Shown here piece after piece: positions 34,792 to 46,930 of a DNA stretch of 59,395 nucleotides. Every line of letters starts with the position of its first letter. Positions within the stretch are counted from its first letter, which is position 1. The notes beneath the pieces are model-generated. The model did no database searches, was not told the DNA's origin, and saw only the letters and a list, made by a program, of their open reading frames with translations. A program made the position numbers and the translations under genes. This DNA is from Saccoglossus kowalevskii (Eukaryota; Hemichordata; Enteropneusta; Harrimaniidae). The stretch spans positions 16,198 to 75,592 of the forward strand of contig NW_003143796.1 of assembly GCF_000003605.2 (NCBI RefSeq). The letters are read 5' to 3'.

Positions 34792-35160
34792 GAATTAATC
34801 ATCACATTATAATGAAACGTGGTACATGTTCGCCCTGGAAAACTACACAGACAATAATGCATAATAATTCATTTGGTTAATTGGGATAATCCACAGACAT
34901 GATTAGTTTTATGTTGAAGAACGTACATATTGATTATCTAATTACTATAAGCCCATTTCTGATATCTCAAAAAATCAGATTTAAATTGAATTTGTCGCAG
35001 AGGTGCTCTGGAATTACAGATGTAAAATCAAATGTGTATACATTTTGATAATGTGTGGTTCACATAGTTTTCATGTTTGTGCAGACAAAAATTCGGTTGC
35101 CAAGCTTCTTGTTTGAAAGGCTAATCTAAAATTTTGAATTAATTTTAATTTGTCTCCAAT

Positions 35161-35206
35161 GCTCTCTCAGCACACGGGAGTTCTTTCCAAGCTGTCTTTG
35201 ATTTGT
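35161..35206 (+). mobile_element. Solo family F 3' end
   Basis: GCACACGGGAGTTCTTTCC then CTGTCTTTGATTTG parallels the family F terminus at 29,996-30,035. Confidence 0.5.
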
Positions 35207-35422
35207 AAATTGAATTGAATTGCATTGTACGCAGCATATCAATTTTAGGCAAAACATCTTTCATTTGTGGTAGTGTTATGGTGTTGCATTTACATGTATT
35301 GGATGGTTTTTAAATACCTAGATACTTTAAATTTACCTGGACAGTAAAATTCTATGCATTTTGAATGTAGATTTATTGTGAAATATAACAAATCTGGCTA
35401 TTTCACAATATCTTAAATAAAG

Positions 35423-35633
35423 TACTGTACAATGATTATTTTTCACTGAGTCCAAATTTCACTGATTTAGCATTTCAGGCATATTCAGTGGGTTTTAAAT
35501 TCACAATTTTATCATTTGGATAATGTGTTCTATGCTAAATTTTACATATTCACTGGGTTTTAATTTAGCGCATTTTCCAGTAAGCGAAATAAGCAAAATT
35601 AAAACCCAGTGAATAAATAATCCTTTTACAGTA
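35423..35633. mobile_element. CTGTAAAA-type MITE, subfamily B, copy B2
   Basis: The ends TACTGTACAATGATTATTTT and CCTTTTACAGTAA enclose a sequence close to B1. TA stands at both ends. The bases just left (about 35,340-35,425) resemble a decayed subfamily A copy. Confidence 0.9.
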
Positions 35634-38584
35634 ATTCTGAATATATGATGGTACCTAGTTTGTGGTGTACTGTCATAAGCTTCTTATGCTCTCACATGTA
35701 CATGTAGTGAGTGAAATGTCAAAGGTTTATTCAAATGCGGATGAATGCATGTACAACTAAATCGGCAGGAAGCTGTAGTAGACAATTAGTCACCATACAC
35801 TTACAATTATTTGCTGGTACAATGTACATGGTATGAACACTATACACTATATCTCCACTCCCACAGCATGCCCCTATCCTCCCTGTACTTTGAAGTGTCA
35901 ATCAGACAAGTGTACACATGTAGACAATCAATTTGAATTTTGGTGTTTTGAGAAGTAAACTTTTTATATTGCTGAGGCCGAAATTGTGAAGGACTACATT
36001 GTTGTATTTTGTAAAGACGCTGATCAAGTCATTCAGACTAACATGCATGATAATTTGAATATTTTATGTTCTTTGTTATCGTGTGTTTGTGATGGGAGTT
36101 TATACTTTGAAATACTTTATTTTTGAGAGAATTGTTTTTGTCACCGTTCCTCTTTCCCCGGTCTGGCAACGCTTGGCAGTCTATTGTCCCAGGGCTGGTT
36201 GCGGGTAACTGTTTACATCTTGGAGAATTAGCAGCGAAGCTGAGCGTACACAAACTTAAGCACTGTGATCACAAACTGCAAACAGAAAAGAACATATTAC
36301 TGTGATTTATCAAAATACAAACATTCGAGAGAAACACTAACCACATCACCAAAAAGTAAATGTACAAATCTATTCACATTAAAAAAAATATTATGGTTGA
36401 ATGCTGTTTTCTTACACTAAAAGTGGCCAACTCACTGACAACGCGTCAAGTATTACGCAAGTTCAGTAAATCAAAAACAAAATGGCACCCGTAAATAAAT
36501 TCTCATTGGGGCAAAAAAAAAGTCTCCCTATTCAATTCCTGGCAATGCTAAATAATTGATAGAGACATGTTACCAGCATATTGTAAAATACATTCCAAAT
36601 ATAAGCTTGAAAACAAAAATAATGACACGAAAATTAGAGAGAGGCCATCTTTATTTTTAACAGAAAAAGTGAATAAAAAATATGATACGTATACTGTATA
36701 TTGTATAATAAAACAAGCACAATAAACCAATCCACCAACTACAACTAGGTTTACGCTATCCAATAGAATAGAAGGGGCCAACCGGTTAAGGTTGTTAGAA
36801 GTGTTCCAAGCAATCCCTGACAGAGTACCTCAAATTTAAGTGCGATATTCACGAATAAATAATGTCAACATGCCACTATAGAAAGACTTTCTGGCTAAAG
36901 AATTGTGTTGAGCTTCTAAATCTATATAAAGTATCAAAATATATGGTTTTCTGTTGAATATGCAGGGAACAGAGAATCGATCGTTTCAATAGAATGCTCT
37001 GCTATCAAGAGACTATGCTTCACGAAAAGGCATACCCCGGGTTGTCCAAGCACTGAGGGTAATTTACACCTTCAACAACAGCCATTTCCAGACCGGGGAT
37101 GAGGAATATATTTATGGCCAGATAGCGCAATTTCATTTTTGCACAAATCAGTGTTGCCATTTCCTTCGTTTTCTTGCTTCATTGATTTCATTGTGTTTTG
37201 TACATTGTGGGTAAAAAAAAAAGTTCTTACACAACAGTTTTTTCTGCAGCGGCATTTCCAAACTGAATGATGTTTCACTGTTACAATATTTGTTATCTAG
37301 TTTGAATTTTAAAGACACCATTCTGAGTCAAGATTTGTGGCTGGCAGTACACGTATGTGTTACCGTCTATACAAACTACAATACAAATTACACCACAAAT
37401 TTGATTTGTGTTATTTTAGATCTAGTGTTTAATAGTGGTAATTTAGTTTTGGTGGACATGTGTGAAGAGGTCTTCAACGTAAAAAACTATTTGAAATTAG
37501 ACACAACTGTAATATCGAAAAATGGATACTGTTTGCTGTTTAAACTATTCCTTTCGCTAAATCAATGAGCGACATGATGTGGTTTTTGTGTCAATTATGG
37601 GTAAAGTTTGTCTATGTGTGTGTTTAATATTTTTGCCATGGAGCACTACATGTATTGTACATGGACACATTCAACCATTGCTTCATTGAAGACATTGGGC
37701 TTGTCATCTGATCATATTTAAGAACCATATATGTTCATGTGACCTAATTAAAAATGCATTTTGGATGATGGTGGCTTCGGGAAACCCAAAGTGATAAACT
37801 TCTCCAAACTTATTATAACTTTGTGTATGATGATGTGTTTGTAGTTTTCTCAAAAGTCCATACAGAATTTGGGGTCATTGATCTCATTTGGAAATGAACG
37901 CAAGATGTATGTATGTCTGCTAACAAATTACCATGTTCTTGAAAATTTATTGCCAGTCAGGAAAGGGTTTACATTTCATTTGCCAAGTTTATTTTATTTC
38001 CCATCATACATTTTTGTAGATGACTAATTGAAAGTCGTGTAACTTAAAGAAAAAAACATTATTAGGGGTAAATATTTTGGCTAGACACATCTGTTTAAGG
38101 GTATAAATTGTTGCATTCGAATATTTAACATAACTTCCTTGAAACAATCAAAAACACCTCAATTTAAGCAGAAATAAAAAGACAGTCTGTTTTTTTCAGT
38201 TACATCATTCATCGAACTGTGCTGAAAATAGGGATTTATTTTAAAATAAGCAAAACATGATTATTGCATTTTTACTCTGTAAGTTTCCTTAGATACAAAT
38301 GTACAATCAGCATGGACCACACAACTGTTGTTGAGAATTAGTAGCACACAACTATTCTAGTATGACTAACATATATACACTGTATGTAGGTACATTTTAA
38401 AAACTTGTGTTATCAATAATTAATAATTCTATTAACAATGAAGGGGTGAAAATGAGTACAGTGACCGTAAGATGTGGCACAATTCACAGCAGTATTCATT
38501 GTGTACATGTATGAAAGTAATATTAACTGATGTATGAATATCACAAAGGTCATTCAGTATTTTAAATATTTTTTCCAAGGTTAT
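35634..38584. other. Intergenic, no recognised gene
   Basis: Two inverted GC-rich snippets, CCTCTTTCCCCGGTCTGG (about 36,150) and CCAGACCGGGGATGAGG (about 37,089), may bound a decayed 1-kb TIR element. Frames at 36,123-36,305 and 37,290-37,568 show no domain. Confidence 0.45.
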
Positions 38585-38775
38585 CTGTGTGTGGAAATAC
38601 AACCACGAAGGAGTCATCAATGGCATTTAGTAAATGTTGGCCCCAATCAGAACTCGTCTTTCAGATTCCCTTTAGAAAAGAGTGCATTGAATTGTGGGAA
38701 AATCAATGTTTATCAAAACAATTGTTATGTAGAAACACATCAGTTTCCTTTAAACCATAGATCTTTTAAGGCAGC
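38585..38775. mobile_element. Second copy of the GGGCGG-type element (diverged)
   Basis: GGGAAAATCAATGTTTATCAA, TGGCATTTAGTAAATG and the TTTCCTTTAAA end correspond in inverted orientation to 13,789-13,936. The frame at 38,534-38,842 over it is a repeat artefact. Confidence 0.6.
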
Positions 38776-39390
38776 ATTCAAGGTGATATGGAAATACCAG
38801 GTACATTATGGTATCAGACAGAGAATGAAAATATGTTTTTGAAAAAACAATATACAATGAATGAAGGAATGAATGGATGGTATGTGAATCAGTGAAATGA
38901 AAATTTTTTTTTACTCACTGTGAAAAAATATGAATATAAGCCTCAAAGTTTGTAAAGGTCATGAGACCACTCAGTTTCACAATAAAAACTATTATATTTT
39001 AAAACAACAAGCAAACCATCAGATATGTGTTGATGGGTGTACATACAAATGTACATTGTAGTAATGAAAGTAGGTACAGTTGGCTTCATTTACCCTAGTG
39101 TAATTCAGAATTGGAAATAAGTAAATAGTCAATGAACTTGTGGAGTGCCAATAATGCTGAGCCAAAGATATTGACCATTTCAGTCAAGAGCACTTGATGT
39201 AGATGGGTTATAAAAATGTGTTCTTAGAATGGTAATGGTGATTCAAAATACTAGCAGGTGTATGGTTTATAGTGCAACAGAATTAGAATAAAGTCAAAAT
39301 TGAATAACTGGTGGTATACCTGAGTGGTTTTTCATATTTTCATTTTGTATTATTTATAAAAAAACAAAACACTTAAATACATAGAATCAC
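38776..39390. other. Intergenic, no recognised gene
   Basis: AT-rich with no supported feature. Confidence 0.5.
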
Positions 39391-39738
39391 TTAATGATTG
39401 ATTGAGCTGATAATGTAACATTGAACACAGGCACACATTTGTTGAGAAGGCCATATACGTAGCAAAGCGATACAGCTATAAACACTGGCTGACATTGTTA
39501 ACGATGGTGACGGATTTCGGAAGGACAACAATCTATTAAAAAGATGTTTGAAAATATCAGCGAAGATGTTCTGTAATGGCATTCCAATTAAATTGACAGT
39601 AAACTCTAATATCAGGATGAATTGCAATGCATTAGGTTGTATACGGATTTTCCTTTCGTCGAGAAACATACCAAAAATAGCGACAACTACAACCACTTTT
39701 GCTAACTGGCGCCTGTTCACTAGATGCTCAATGGGCAT
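39391..39738 (-). CDS. 115-codon ORF with N-terminal hydrophobic segment, unknown
   Basis: The ATG is in fair context (GTCATGC). The start reads MPIEHLVNRRQLAKVVVVVA followed by IFGMFL, like a short signal anchor after a basic stretch, and a second hydrophobic region (LQFILILEF) follows. No catalytic motif or known domain is visible, and an overlapping frame is open on the plus strand. It may be a first exon or chance. Confidence 0.15.
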   Translation of the reverse strand: MPIEHLVNRRQLAKVVVVVAIFGMFLDERKIRIQPNALQFILILEFTVNLIGMPLQNIFADIFKHLFNRLLSFRNPSPSLTMSASVYSCIALLRIWPSQQMCACVQCYIISSINH

Positions 39739-40085
39739 GACTTAGTCAAACAAAATAAAGCATCTTTATATTATATTAATTAAATATCAAAAACATTAAC
39801 AAAAACACAGCAAAGCAGCAAGACCTGCCTCCTAATTACGCAGAGGTCAAATTCACGCATTAATAACATACTGAGTAATTATAAGGACAAAATACATGTC
39901 TTAAAAAAAGTACATAATAAGAAATAACATTTATATGGCACTGTTAATTTGATGGGAATGATGTTACATGTCATATTGGAAAGTATGGGCAATTTGTATT
40001 AGTGGACGTTATCCAGCAAAAAAAACCTGGAGTTATCATTTTCACAGTCGCCCTAGCCTCAAAATTTCAAATGTTGGAACAAAGT

Positions 40086-40406
40086 TCACCGCCAGCCATA
40101 TAACCGACATTGTCTAGGTTTGCATCTCCATCGTCTGCAGATATTGAAAAATTCGTTTGGGATCAGCAAAACTGTGCAACTGTTTAATGGTCTAATTTTC
40201 TGATATTGTACATAAGAAAGGTGGGTGAGAGTATAAATCATCTGTCTTACTCCACAGTTTAGAGAGACATCTGTGCTGGAAAAAATACTAGGCATTTTTA
40301 ACATCCTTCCCCAAATATTTTTCCACTTACAAAAATTGAGTGCAAAACAAAAAGATCTCTGGAAGCAAGACACTATGACCGACAACAACATAAACCATCT
40401 TTTCAC
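40086..40406 (-). CDS. 106-codon ORF, unknown and doubtful
   Basis: It starts MKRWFMLLSVIVSCF, which could act as a signal peptide, and ends with Cys/Arg-rich ICRRWRCKPRQCRLYGWR. I see no family and no splice support. Confidence 0.12.
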   Translation of the reverse strand: MKRWFMLLSVIVSCFQRSFCFALNFCKWKNIWGRMLKMPSIFSSTDVSLNCGVRQMIYTLTHLSYVQYQKIRPLNSCTVLLIPNEFFNICRRWRCKPRQCRLYGWR

Positions 40407-41706
40407 ATTGAAACATTAGGGCAGACATATTCACAATCTTCAATAATTATTTAGTAGATGAATTTATTTGCTAGGATGATGTGAAAAGAGATGGGAACAG
40501 CAGAGAATTCTCTGAAATGACAACAGAGCACCAGATAAGAAACAGTGAAAATGTTAATACAAAATGTGTTACTTATTAATAAAATGACGTTTTATCTCGC
40601 TGTTGTAATTACTATCCTAGATGCCAAATTAATGGTATATGTATCACTCTTTTCTACTTGGGAATCGAAGAAACTATGCCAACAGTTGACACATGGTTTA
40701 AATGTCAGGCGATGGGCCCGAATATTATATTAAACCCAATTTATGAAGAATATGACAAAATTGGATGATAACATTCTGTTAACCCTTAACATGCAAAAAA
40801 TTGTGCACAAAAATATTAAATCATTGAACACCTACTAAACAGCAGGTGGAAAGCAAGCACTGCCATCCTGAACCTTGAGTCTCGTTCATAATTACAGCTC
40901 CAAGATCTAAAAACTAGAAACTTCAATGTAAGCCGGCTTTTCTGTTCTATGAGAAATAACTTGACTTGTGCATGTGATAAATACACGTAGTAATACATGT
41001 AAAAGACCACAGGTCATTTACCAGTAATCTGACTCAGAAAGTACATGTAGCCAGGAATTGTAAAGTACAAAATGTACCGTATTACCCCGGGCATGCGCCC
41101 CTCCCTGGGCAAGCGCCCACCCCCCTATTTTCACAAAAGTTACATGTTGGGGACATCCTCGGTTAAACGCCCAGGGTGATTTATAGCCAAGAACGGGGTC
41201 AACAATAAAGTTTTATTTGTCAAAAACGAACACGTTTGATTTATTTATATAGTGTATTTGTTACGGTAGTTCTCTTTTTGGAGTGTGTGGTGGCCCTGAA
41301 AAGGGCCGCTTTGTTTGTGTTTTTACGTAAAAACTTATTGGAACTTAACGACGTAAGATGGGGTAAGATGATGGGGTGCATTTGTAAAATCTTTTTACAC
41401 CCACCCGACAACCAACAATTTGTATTTAATGGTGAATGTAGTCTGATGCCATGACCAATATTTATAAATTAAGTTTCAGTGGAGGGTAGGGGGGTTTGGA
41501 AAAAAACTAAAGGAATTAATTTTTTTATCCGACATCGATCTTTTGACGTCGTCCCTTAATATTTAAATGTTTGTTTCCTAAAAAAATTAAAATTAAATAA
41601 CAAATTTGATAAATTTATGAAATTTTAATATTTAATTTTAATTAATTCATGCAAACTACTAGAGTGTACAATGCTGCAATACAGTTTAATTTTAATCTTT
41701 GTGTTG
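40407..41706. other. Intergenic with a decayed CCGTATTACCCCGGGCAT-type repeat
   Basis: ACCGTATTACCCCGGGCATG and GGGCAAGCGCCCACCCC at about 41,079-41,130 look like one arm of a GC-rich dispersed repeat. No gene is recognised. Confidence 0.5.
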
Positions 41707-42076
41707 TACTGTAAAATACTTTTAATTGGAATTATACTTTGCTGAAAAGACTGTTTGAGTGTTTTGTAAAGAGATTACTATAAAATCCTTTATTTTAGCT
41801 GGAATTAATTTTTGATGAAAAGATTTTTTTGGGGCGTTTTGTATGGAATTTATTTTTACTAATTTTTGACGAGTTGAATGTAAAATATGGAAAAAATGGT
41901 ATATTCGCTGAAACTCCTTTAGCAAAAATAGCCAAAATTAATTAAGAACGAAAATAAAGTATTTTGAAGTATTTTCACTGATTTTTTAATGCATTAAATG
42001 TAAAATATAAGGGAAAAAAAGGTGTTTTTGCTGGACTTTATTTTCACTTAATCATCATTTCAACGAAAATAGGGAA
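41707..42076. mobile_element. Subfamily A MITE with another subfamily A MITE nested in it
   Basis: The outer copy is 41,707-41,774 plus 41,971-42,076; the inner copy is about 41,774-41,972 (TACTATAAAATCCTTTATTT to AAAATAAAGTATTTTGAAGTA). The outer sequence resumes at TATTTTCACTGATTTT, where other copies have TTTATTTTCACTG, so the inner copy entered an internal TA. Confidence 0.8.
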
Positions 42077-43701
42077 ATTCTAACAAATGAGAATCGTGGC
42101 ACAATAAAATTGCGTTTTATTAAAAATGTGAATGATTTGACTCACAGTACATATTTTGCGTTCACATGTGCAATTCAAAGGACATTTTGTTGTGCAAAAT
42201 ACTGCATTACTGGCACATTTCAATGGCTCAGCCATTGCTTTCTTCTCTACTATACTGTTCAGTAAATTCAATGTATTTTGTGGTGATGTGAGAGAAAGAA
42301 TCTCAACAATGGCCTGTGATGAGATTTCTTGCACTCGTTGGTTTTATTTGTCTTTCACGAGCCACAGTCTGAGTATCAGCTGTATCAGTTCCCATGTGAT
42401 CAAATTATAATGAGGAACAAGGCAGGTGTCAGTAAGACCAGAAATACGATTGCTAATTGTTCTGAGGAGACTAATCTGCATCTTAAATATCATTTCACTT
42501 AACACCTCACCTGCGAACGCTGCTTTTTTCCTATTTGATTGGTGTTTAATTGTAAAATTAAACTGTATTTATGACACAAGATTTTGCCTTTTCTTTCATG
42601 ATCATTTGACTAAGGGCTCTTTCATGGCCATTTCACTAGGGGGTCTATTTCTCTCTACTCAGCGTCTCGTGTGGCACTTTGCATCTATCATTATATAATA
42701 TTTATTCCATATATATTCCACATCCGTGTCAATTATCATGGAAAATTGTCATGTGAACACGCATCAACAATGTAGAAAACGCCCTGTACGGGTTACAGAA
42801 GACCAGTCACCGAAAGAGCGTTACAGCAGCAGACGATGTGGCTACTTCAAAACGGGCATGAGGACGACGACTCTCTTGGCCTACAAGAACGAGAAATACC
42901 ACTTTCGACCCCAATAATCCTGCAAACTGGTTTACCAGCAAACTAAAATCAAAATTGAAAGACATGGGTTTTAATTTACTGGCAGGACTATCACGGAAAT
43001 CATTTATCAGAATTTATGAACTTAAAGGGGAACTAAATAGAGCCTATTTTGGTGTTTGTATTTATCAAGTTATGTATATTGATTATAAATTTGAAAAAAA
43101 AAATAAAAAAAATGATTATCTTCAGAGTTATGATGATTTAAATATGAGAAACCATAAACGTGCGAAGGACTTCCGTTTGCGCCATCTTGCCATAAAAAAA
43201 CACCCTCATGAGGTATAAACAGGTAAGGTAACAAAGCATGATGACGAAATAGTATCTGATTAAATATAAGCAACTTAGGGAGCCATAGTTGGCTGGACAG
43301 GTGAATTGACTTCTAGTCTAGGTTGTTTCGACTTTTACGTTAATGTTATTTACAAGCGTATCAACATACAAACATTATGAATGTGCGATTGATCGAGACA
43401 GGCATTTTGTTTTGTTTTTTTGTCTAACTGTCTAATAAATGCTGTTTCCAGTACTGCACTGTGCGGCGTGCAAATTATTCACAGTATACAATCTTGAGTT
43501 TGTAGGGTGGTGGTGGAAACATTTTCGTCCATGTATTCACGGGGCTGCACTGGCAAATCATGGGACAAGTGTCACAGGAACACCAAGCAGATTGTTCACA
43601 GACTTCCGTGTAATTTGAAATAAAACTATCATCTGAACAAGGGGCATCGTCGACGATATACTCTCATCACTCACACTGGACTGATCTGAATCTTCACAGT
43701 A
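42077..43701. other. Intergenic, no recognised gene
   Basis: Frames at 42,156-42,410, 42,426-42,698 and 42,955-43,218 have no domain that I recognise. Overlapping frames are open on the opposite strand. Confidence 0.45.
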
Positions 43702-44850
43702 TACCGTACTTCCCTGATCATAAGCCAGGAGGCATGAACACGTAAGGGAAAAGTAAGGAATGAGCTTGTACTCGAGGACCAACTCAGAAAAAATGATTTT
43801 GTTTTGGGGTTAAACACTGTAACCATCTTGCAAACAACAAAATATTATCCAAAAAAATTATTCGTTCACCACGCCGGGCTCGGGAAAATAATACTTATTT
43901 TTGAAAAAAATGCGTCATTGATTTCACGACACTTACAATGAAGAAACAAACATGTTCATAAAAACACGCACATTTTATTACAATTTGATTTACATATCGT
44001 CTGAATTTACGGTGAAATAATGAGTAGGGTCTGTGGGGGAAACAGTCGAAGGCATTTATCATGATCTTCGTTTTGGTATATTTTCGATCGTAATCAAACT
44101 GTCGACGCAAAGCAATTTTTCACCATGAGGTTTTCAGCACGATTTGACCTGAAACAACTTCCTTTAACCTAACAGGTCATGTCTTTCATTAACCAATCAA
44201 AATGATGTGTCGTAATGATGAAATTTTCTAATTATTGACGATGATTTTTCAACGCAATGCGGAAGTGAATTACCGCAATGTTAAAATGCGATCTGTAGTG
44301 TACTGATTGCAACGAAAAAACGATGATTTTTTCCCTAAAAACTGGTGATTCGCAATTTCCGAAATATAAACGACAGTTAATAGTAACCGTGGGTAAACTG
44401 AGTGTGGAGGAAGAATTTAAACACCCTTCTCGGTCGCCAACATGTCTCATTGTTCAAACCTCAGGCCTTTCATGGTAGTCTCCAATTAAACCATGCCCAA
44501 TAACCAGGTACACGACTTAACGATTACATTTTTGGCTTTTCGAAAGCTACTACTCAAAGAAATATGGATTACTCCAGAATTGCAACATCGGGGTTCATCC
44601 TGAGTAAATGACAGAATAGAAAGGATGCGAACCACGTTGTGTACGTTCGCCATGCACTCTGAATTTAATCAAACTACCATGCCAATCACGATTATTATGA
44701 AATGAAACACACCTTTTACACGCATATTTTAAAGAATATCATCGACGCCCAGTTAGAACACTGAGCTTATAATCGTGAATGCTCTCAACTCAATAAATAC
44801 CAAGTAAAAATATAGGGATGGGAGGGGCTTACGATCGGGGAAGTACGACA
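43702..44850. mobile_element. 1.15-kb TIR element
   Basis: TACCGTACTTCCCTGATCAT then AAGCC at the left matches TGTCGTACTTCCCCGATCGT then AAGCC (reverse complement of 44,826-44,850), 21 of 25 bases. The inside has minus-strand frames (43,895-44,110; 44,232-44,450) without recognised motifs, so it is either non-autonomous or decayed. Confidence 0.55.
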
Positions 44851-45937
44851 CTTTAACGTAATTGGGCTTTCACTCCCAGAATACTGTGGTTCAAACGCAC
44901 AAGGCTCTAACCCAAGTTATAAAAAGCACACTGTGCTTATAAAAGTTGAGTTTATACTACTAGTACTCAATGCTTGGCAGCATGAACGGCTATGTACAAT
45001 GGCATATACAAATGCAATCAGATACTAAAACGTCATAGCTTTGAAAAGTACCCAGATTTTAAATATGTTCGTTCGTTATTTATTCCCCTCCATGAATGGC
45101 CTCCATGGTGTTTAATTGCCATCACTTCAAATGCCTATCCAAGCTACAGTTATAATTAAAACAAAATTAAACCACTGCAATATTATTTCGAATACAGTTT
45201 AGAATATACACAACTATAAATTAAGGCCGCATTTAGGTTCGCTTTAATGCTGGACAATCAAGAGAGCATGAGATTTCTACCTCCCAAACGATATCGGTAG
45301 AGTCAGGCAGTATATCAGGGTTTGTAACGATTTAATTAGGCTTTGTAGGATCTTAACAGACTAACACTTGGGCATTATCGGTACTCACAGTAATCGATTT
45401 CTATTGCTAGTGATCATGTCTTGTCACATTCTTTGAAGAAATGTAATAATGCTATTTTTCTGTCTATGAACTTAACTTTAGTATAAGATGCAAGATACAT
45501 TTCATAGAGTCAATATCACAGCTCTCTTGGAGCAGATGGGATCATAATTCAGTGGCAATCATGCCAGATTTGTTTGCCTTCAGACATTTGTATGTACCCT
45601 ACAATACAATATTAGCATACTTGGCAAGGCAGAGCAATTGCATGGGCTGCTAACGCTTCAGCACACATGTACAGTTGAATACACAACAGTTTTTGTTATT
45701 GAAATTTCATTCAGAGTTTTGATGATGATGTCAACATATTTAGAGTAATAGGTCAAAATTACAGTACCGGTAAATGGTGCATTTCACTTTAAGTGATCTT
45801 TTTTGTATTGGTTCTAAAGATATTTGATTTACGTTATTAAATAGTCAAGTAGGGATGTGTACGTGAAATATGAAAGCAAATGGCAGACAAAAAACAAACC
45901 CAACATATATAAAGTGCAATTTGATATTTATTCAAAT
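44851..45937. other. Intergenic, no recognised gene
   Basis: No supported feature. Confidence 0.5.
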
Positions 45938-46225
45938 TTATTCAAGTGTTCCATATTGCAATGGTCTCCGAATCTCCTCACCATGTTTGTTGAGACACAG
46001 TTCCTCTGGCTGTGGATTACACAAAAAATGTATGTGTCATGTATTTAACAAGATAATATGCATAAATCTGGCTATCATAAAATAGTGTTGCATTGTAAAA
46101 CTAAATCACCATCAGCCATATTGTATACTTGCCTTGGTGGGCTGCTTTTTCTCATCAGTAAATGCACGAGATGTGAGATATGCGAGCTTGTGAACGGAAA
46201 GACAAAACTCGCTGTGAAGGAGTAT
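45938..46225 (-). CDS. Tentative two-exon 3' end of a minus-strand gene or LINE remnant
   Basis: Exon 46,133-46,225 follows a TTTTGTCAG acceptor and reads ILLHSEFCLSVHKLAYLTSR then AFTDEKKQPTK; its donor would be the GC type, AAG|GCAAGT. Exon 45,938-46,009 follows a TTTTTTGTGTAATCCACAG acceptor and reads PEELCLNKHGEEIRRPLQYG then TLE and stop. Both are phase 0, and two AATAAA signals overlap or follow the stop. Against it: the plus strand is open over the first exon, also behind an acceptor-like tract, and a LINE remnant lies 350 bases upstream. I recognise no family. Confidence 0.2.
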
Positions 46226-46569
46226 CTGACAAAATGGAGAACGATTTAAGAAGGAATTATGGGGAGGATAGTAATTGTACATTTTTAATATAATGCCTTT
46301 TTTTGCTGAACAGGACTGGCATCTCGTAAACCAACAGTAATCTATAAATTGTTCTCATTGTTTTTAAAGTGGTATGTATTCAAAAAGGAATGAGAGCCCC
46401 GGCTGACAGGTTTGAAAATTTGTTGAAACCATAAAGAGAAAGATGTTTTTATTAAGAATACACATGTACCTGAAATTGGTGTATCCATTTCTCTTGTTAT
46501 ACATAACATAGTTGCCTACATGTAGATCTTTATTTTTTTGACGTCTCAAAGTGTCTCAATATCTGTATG

Positions 46570-46930
46570 ATATCTAAATTTACCCAACTGCATAGCTTTG
46601 GTTTTGTTGTATTTGACTTTTAAGCACAAACATATGCTAAAATTAATTATTTAAATGAATGAGTGAGCCAATATCAGACAAGAAAGATGGCATATTTTCT
46701 GCAAGGAGACTGACCTTAATTTCATCATCATTAACCTTTAATCATGCCGTTCAACAACCAACATAAAAAGCAGAGGTGAGAATCACCCCGGTGAACCTCT
46801 GCTTTCTCTTTTGAACTGTTGTGATTCGATCTTTAATAGTAGCCAATATGTTGTCAAAAGTAAAGACTCATCTACAAATGGAGTTGCCAGAATTAAATAA
46901 CTTGGGAACCATCTGTAAGAATGAATAGTC
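46570..46930 (-). pseudogene. L1-like LINE reverse transcriptase remnant
   Basis: On the minus strand one frame has RGSPG, a stop, then FSPLLFMLVVE, corresponding to the RQGCPLSPLLF motif. A second frame has IKVSLLAENMPSFLSDIGSL, corresponding to the KISLFADDMLLFLS catalytic region with the Asp pair lost. A third, one base shifted, has KVKYNKTKAMQLG, the usual KINYNKTE.M motif. The order and spacing fit an L1-clade RT with at least one frameshift and a stop. Confidence 0.75.

Larger units (their letters stand above)
32833..35125 (+). mobile_element. GAAGCACACAATGGGAGTC repeat element (family D), split by family E
   Basis: It begins like the copy at 47,990. A (TG)n tract is followed by monomers of about 110-150 bp that share GATATCTCAAGAACCA, GATGAAACTTGGTACATAGATG and TTACCTAATTTGCAT. 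The family E element at 33,562-34,791 lies inside it, and D monomers resume at 34,792 (AATCATCACATTATAATGAA). The end is probably CAAGCTTCTTGTTTG at about 35,102-35,116. Confidence 0.7.

Noticed and set aside
36149-37106. Inverted GC-rich snippets about 940 bases apart
   Set aside because: Only about 16-18 bases match and the sequence around them does not; too weak for an element call.
46058-46249. Plus-strand frame with CTRCEIC Cys pattern
   Set aside because: An acceptor-like tract precedes it, but no second finger half follows, and the minus strand is equally open; left unassigned.
46767-46805. Hairpin AAAGCAGAGGT ... ACCTCTGCTTT
   Set aside because: It falls on the conserved SPLLF-coding part of a LINE relic, so the fold is probably incidental.
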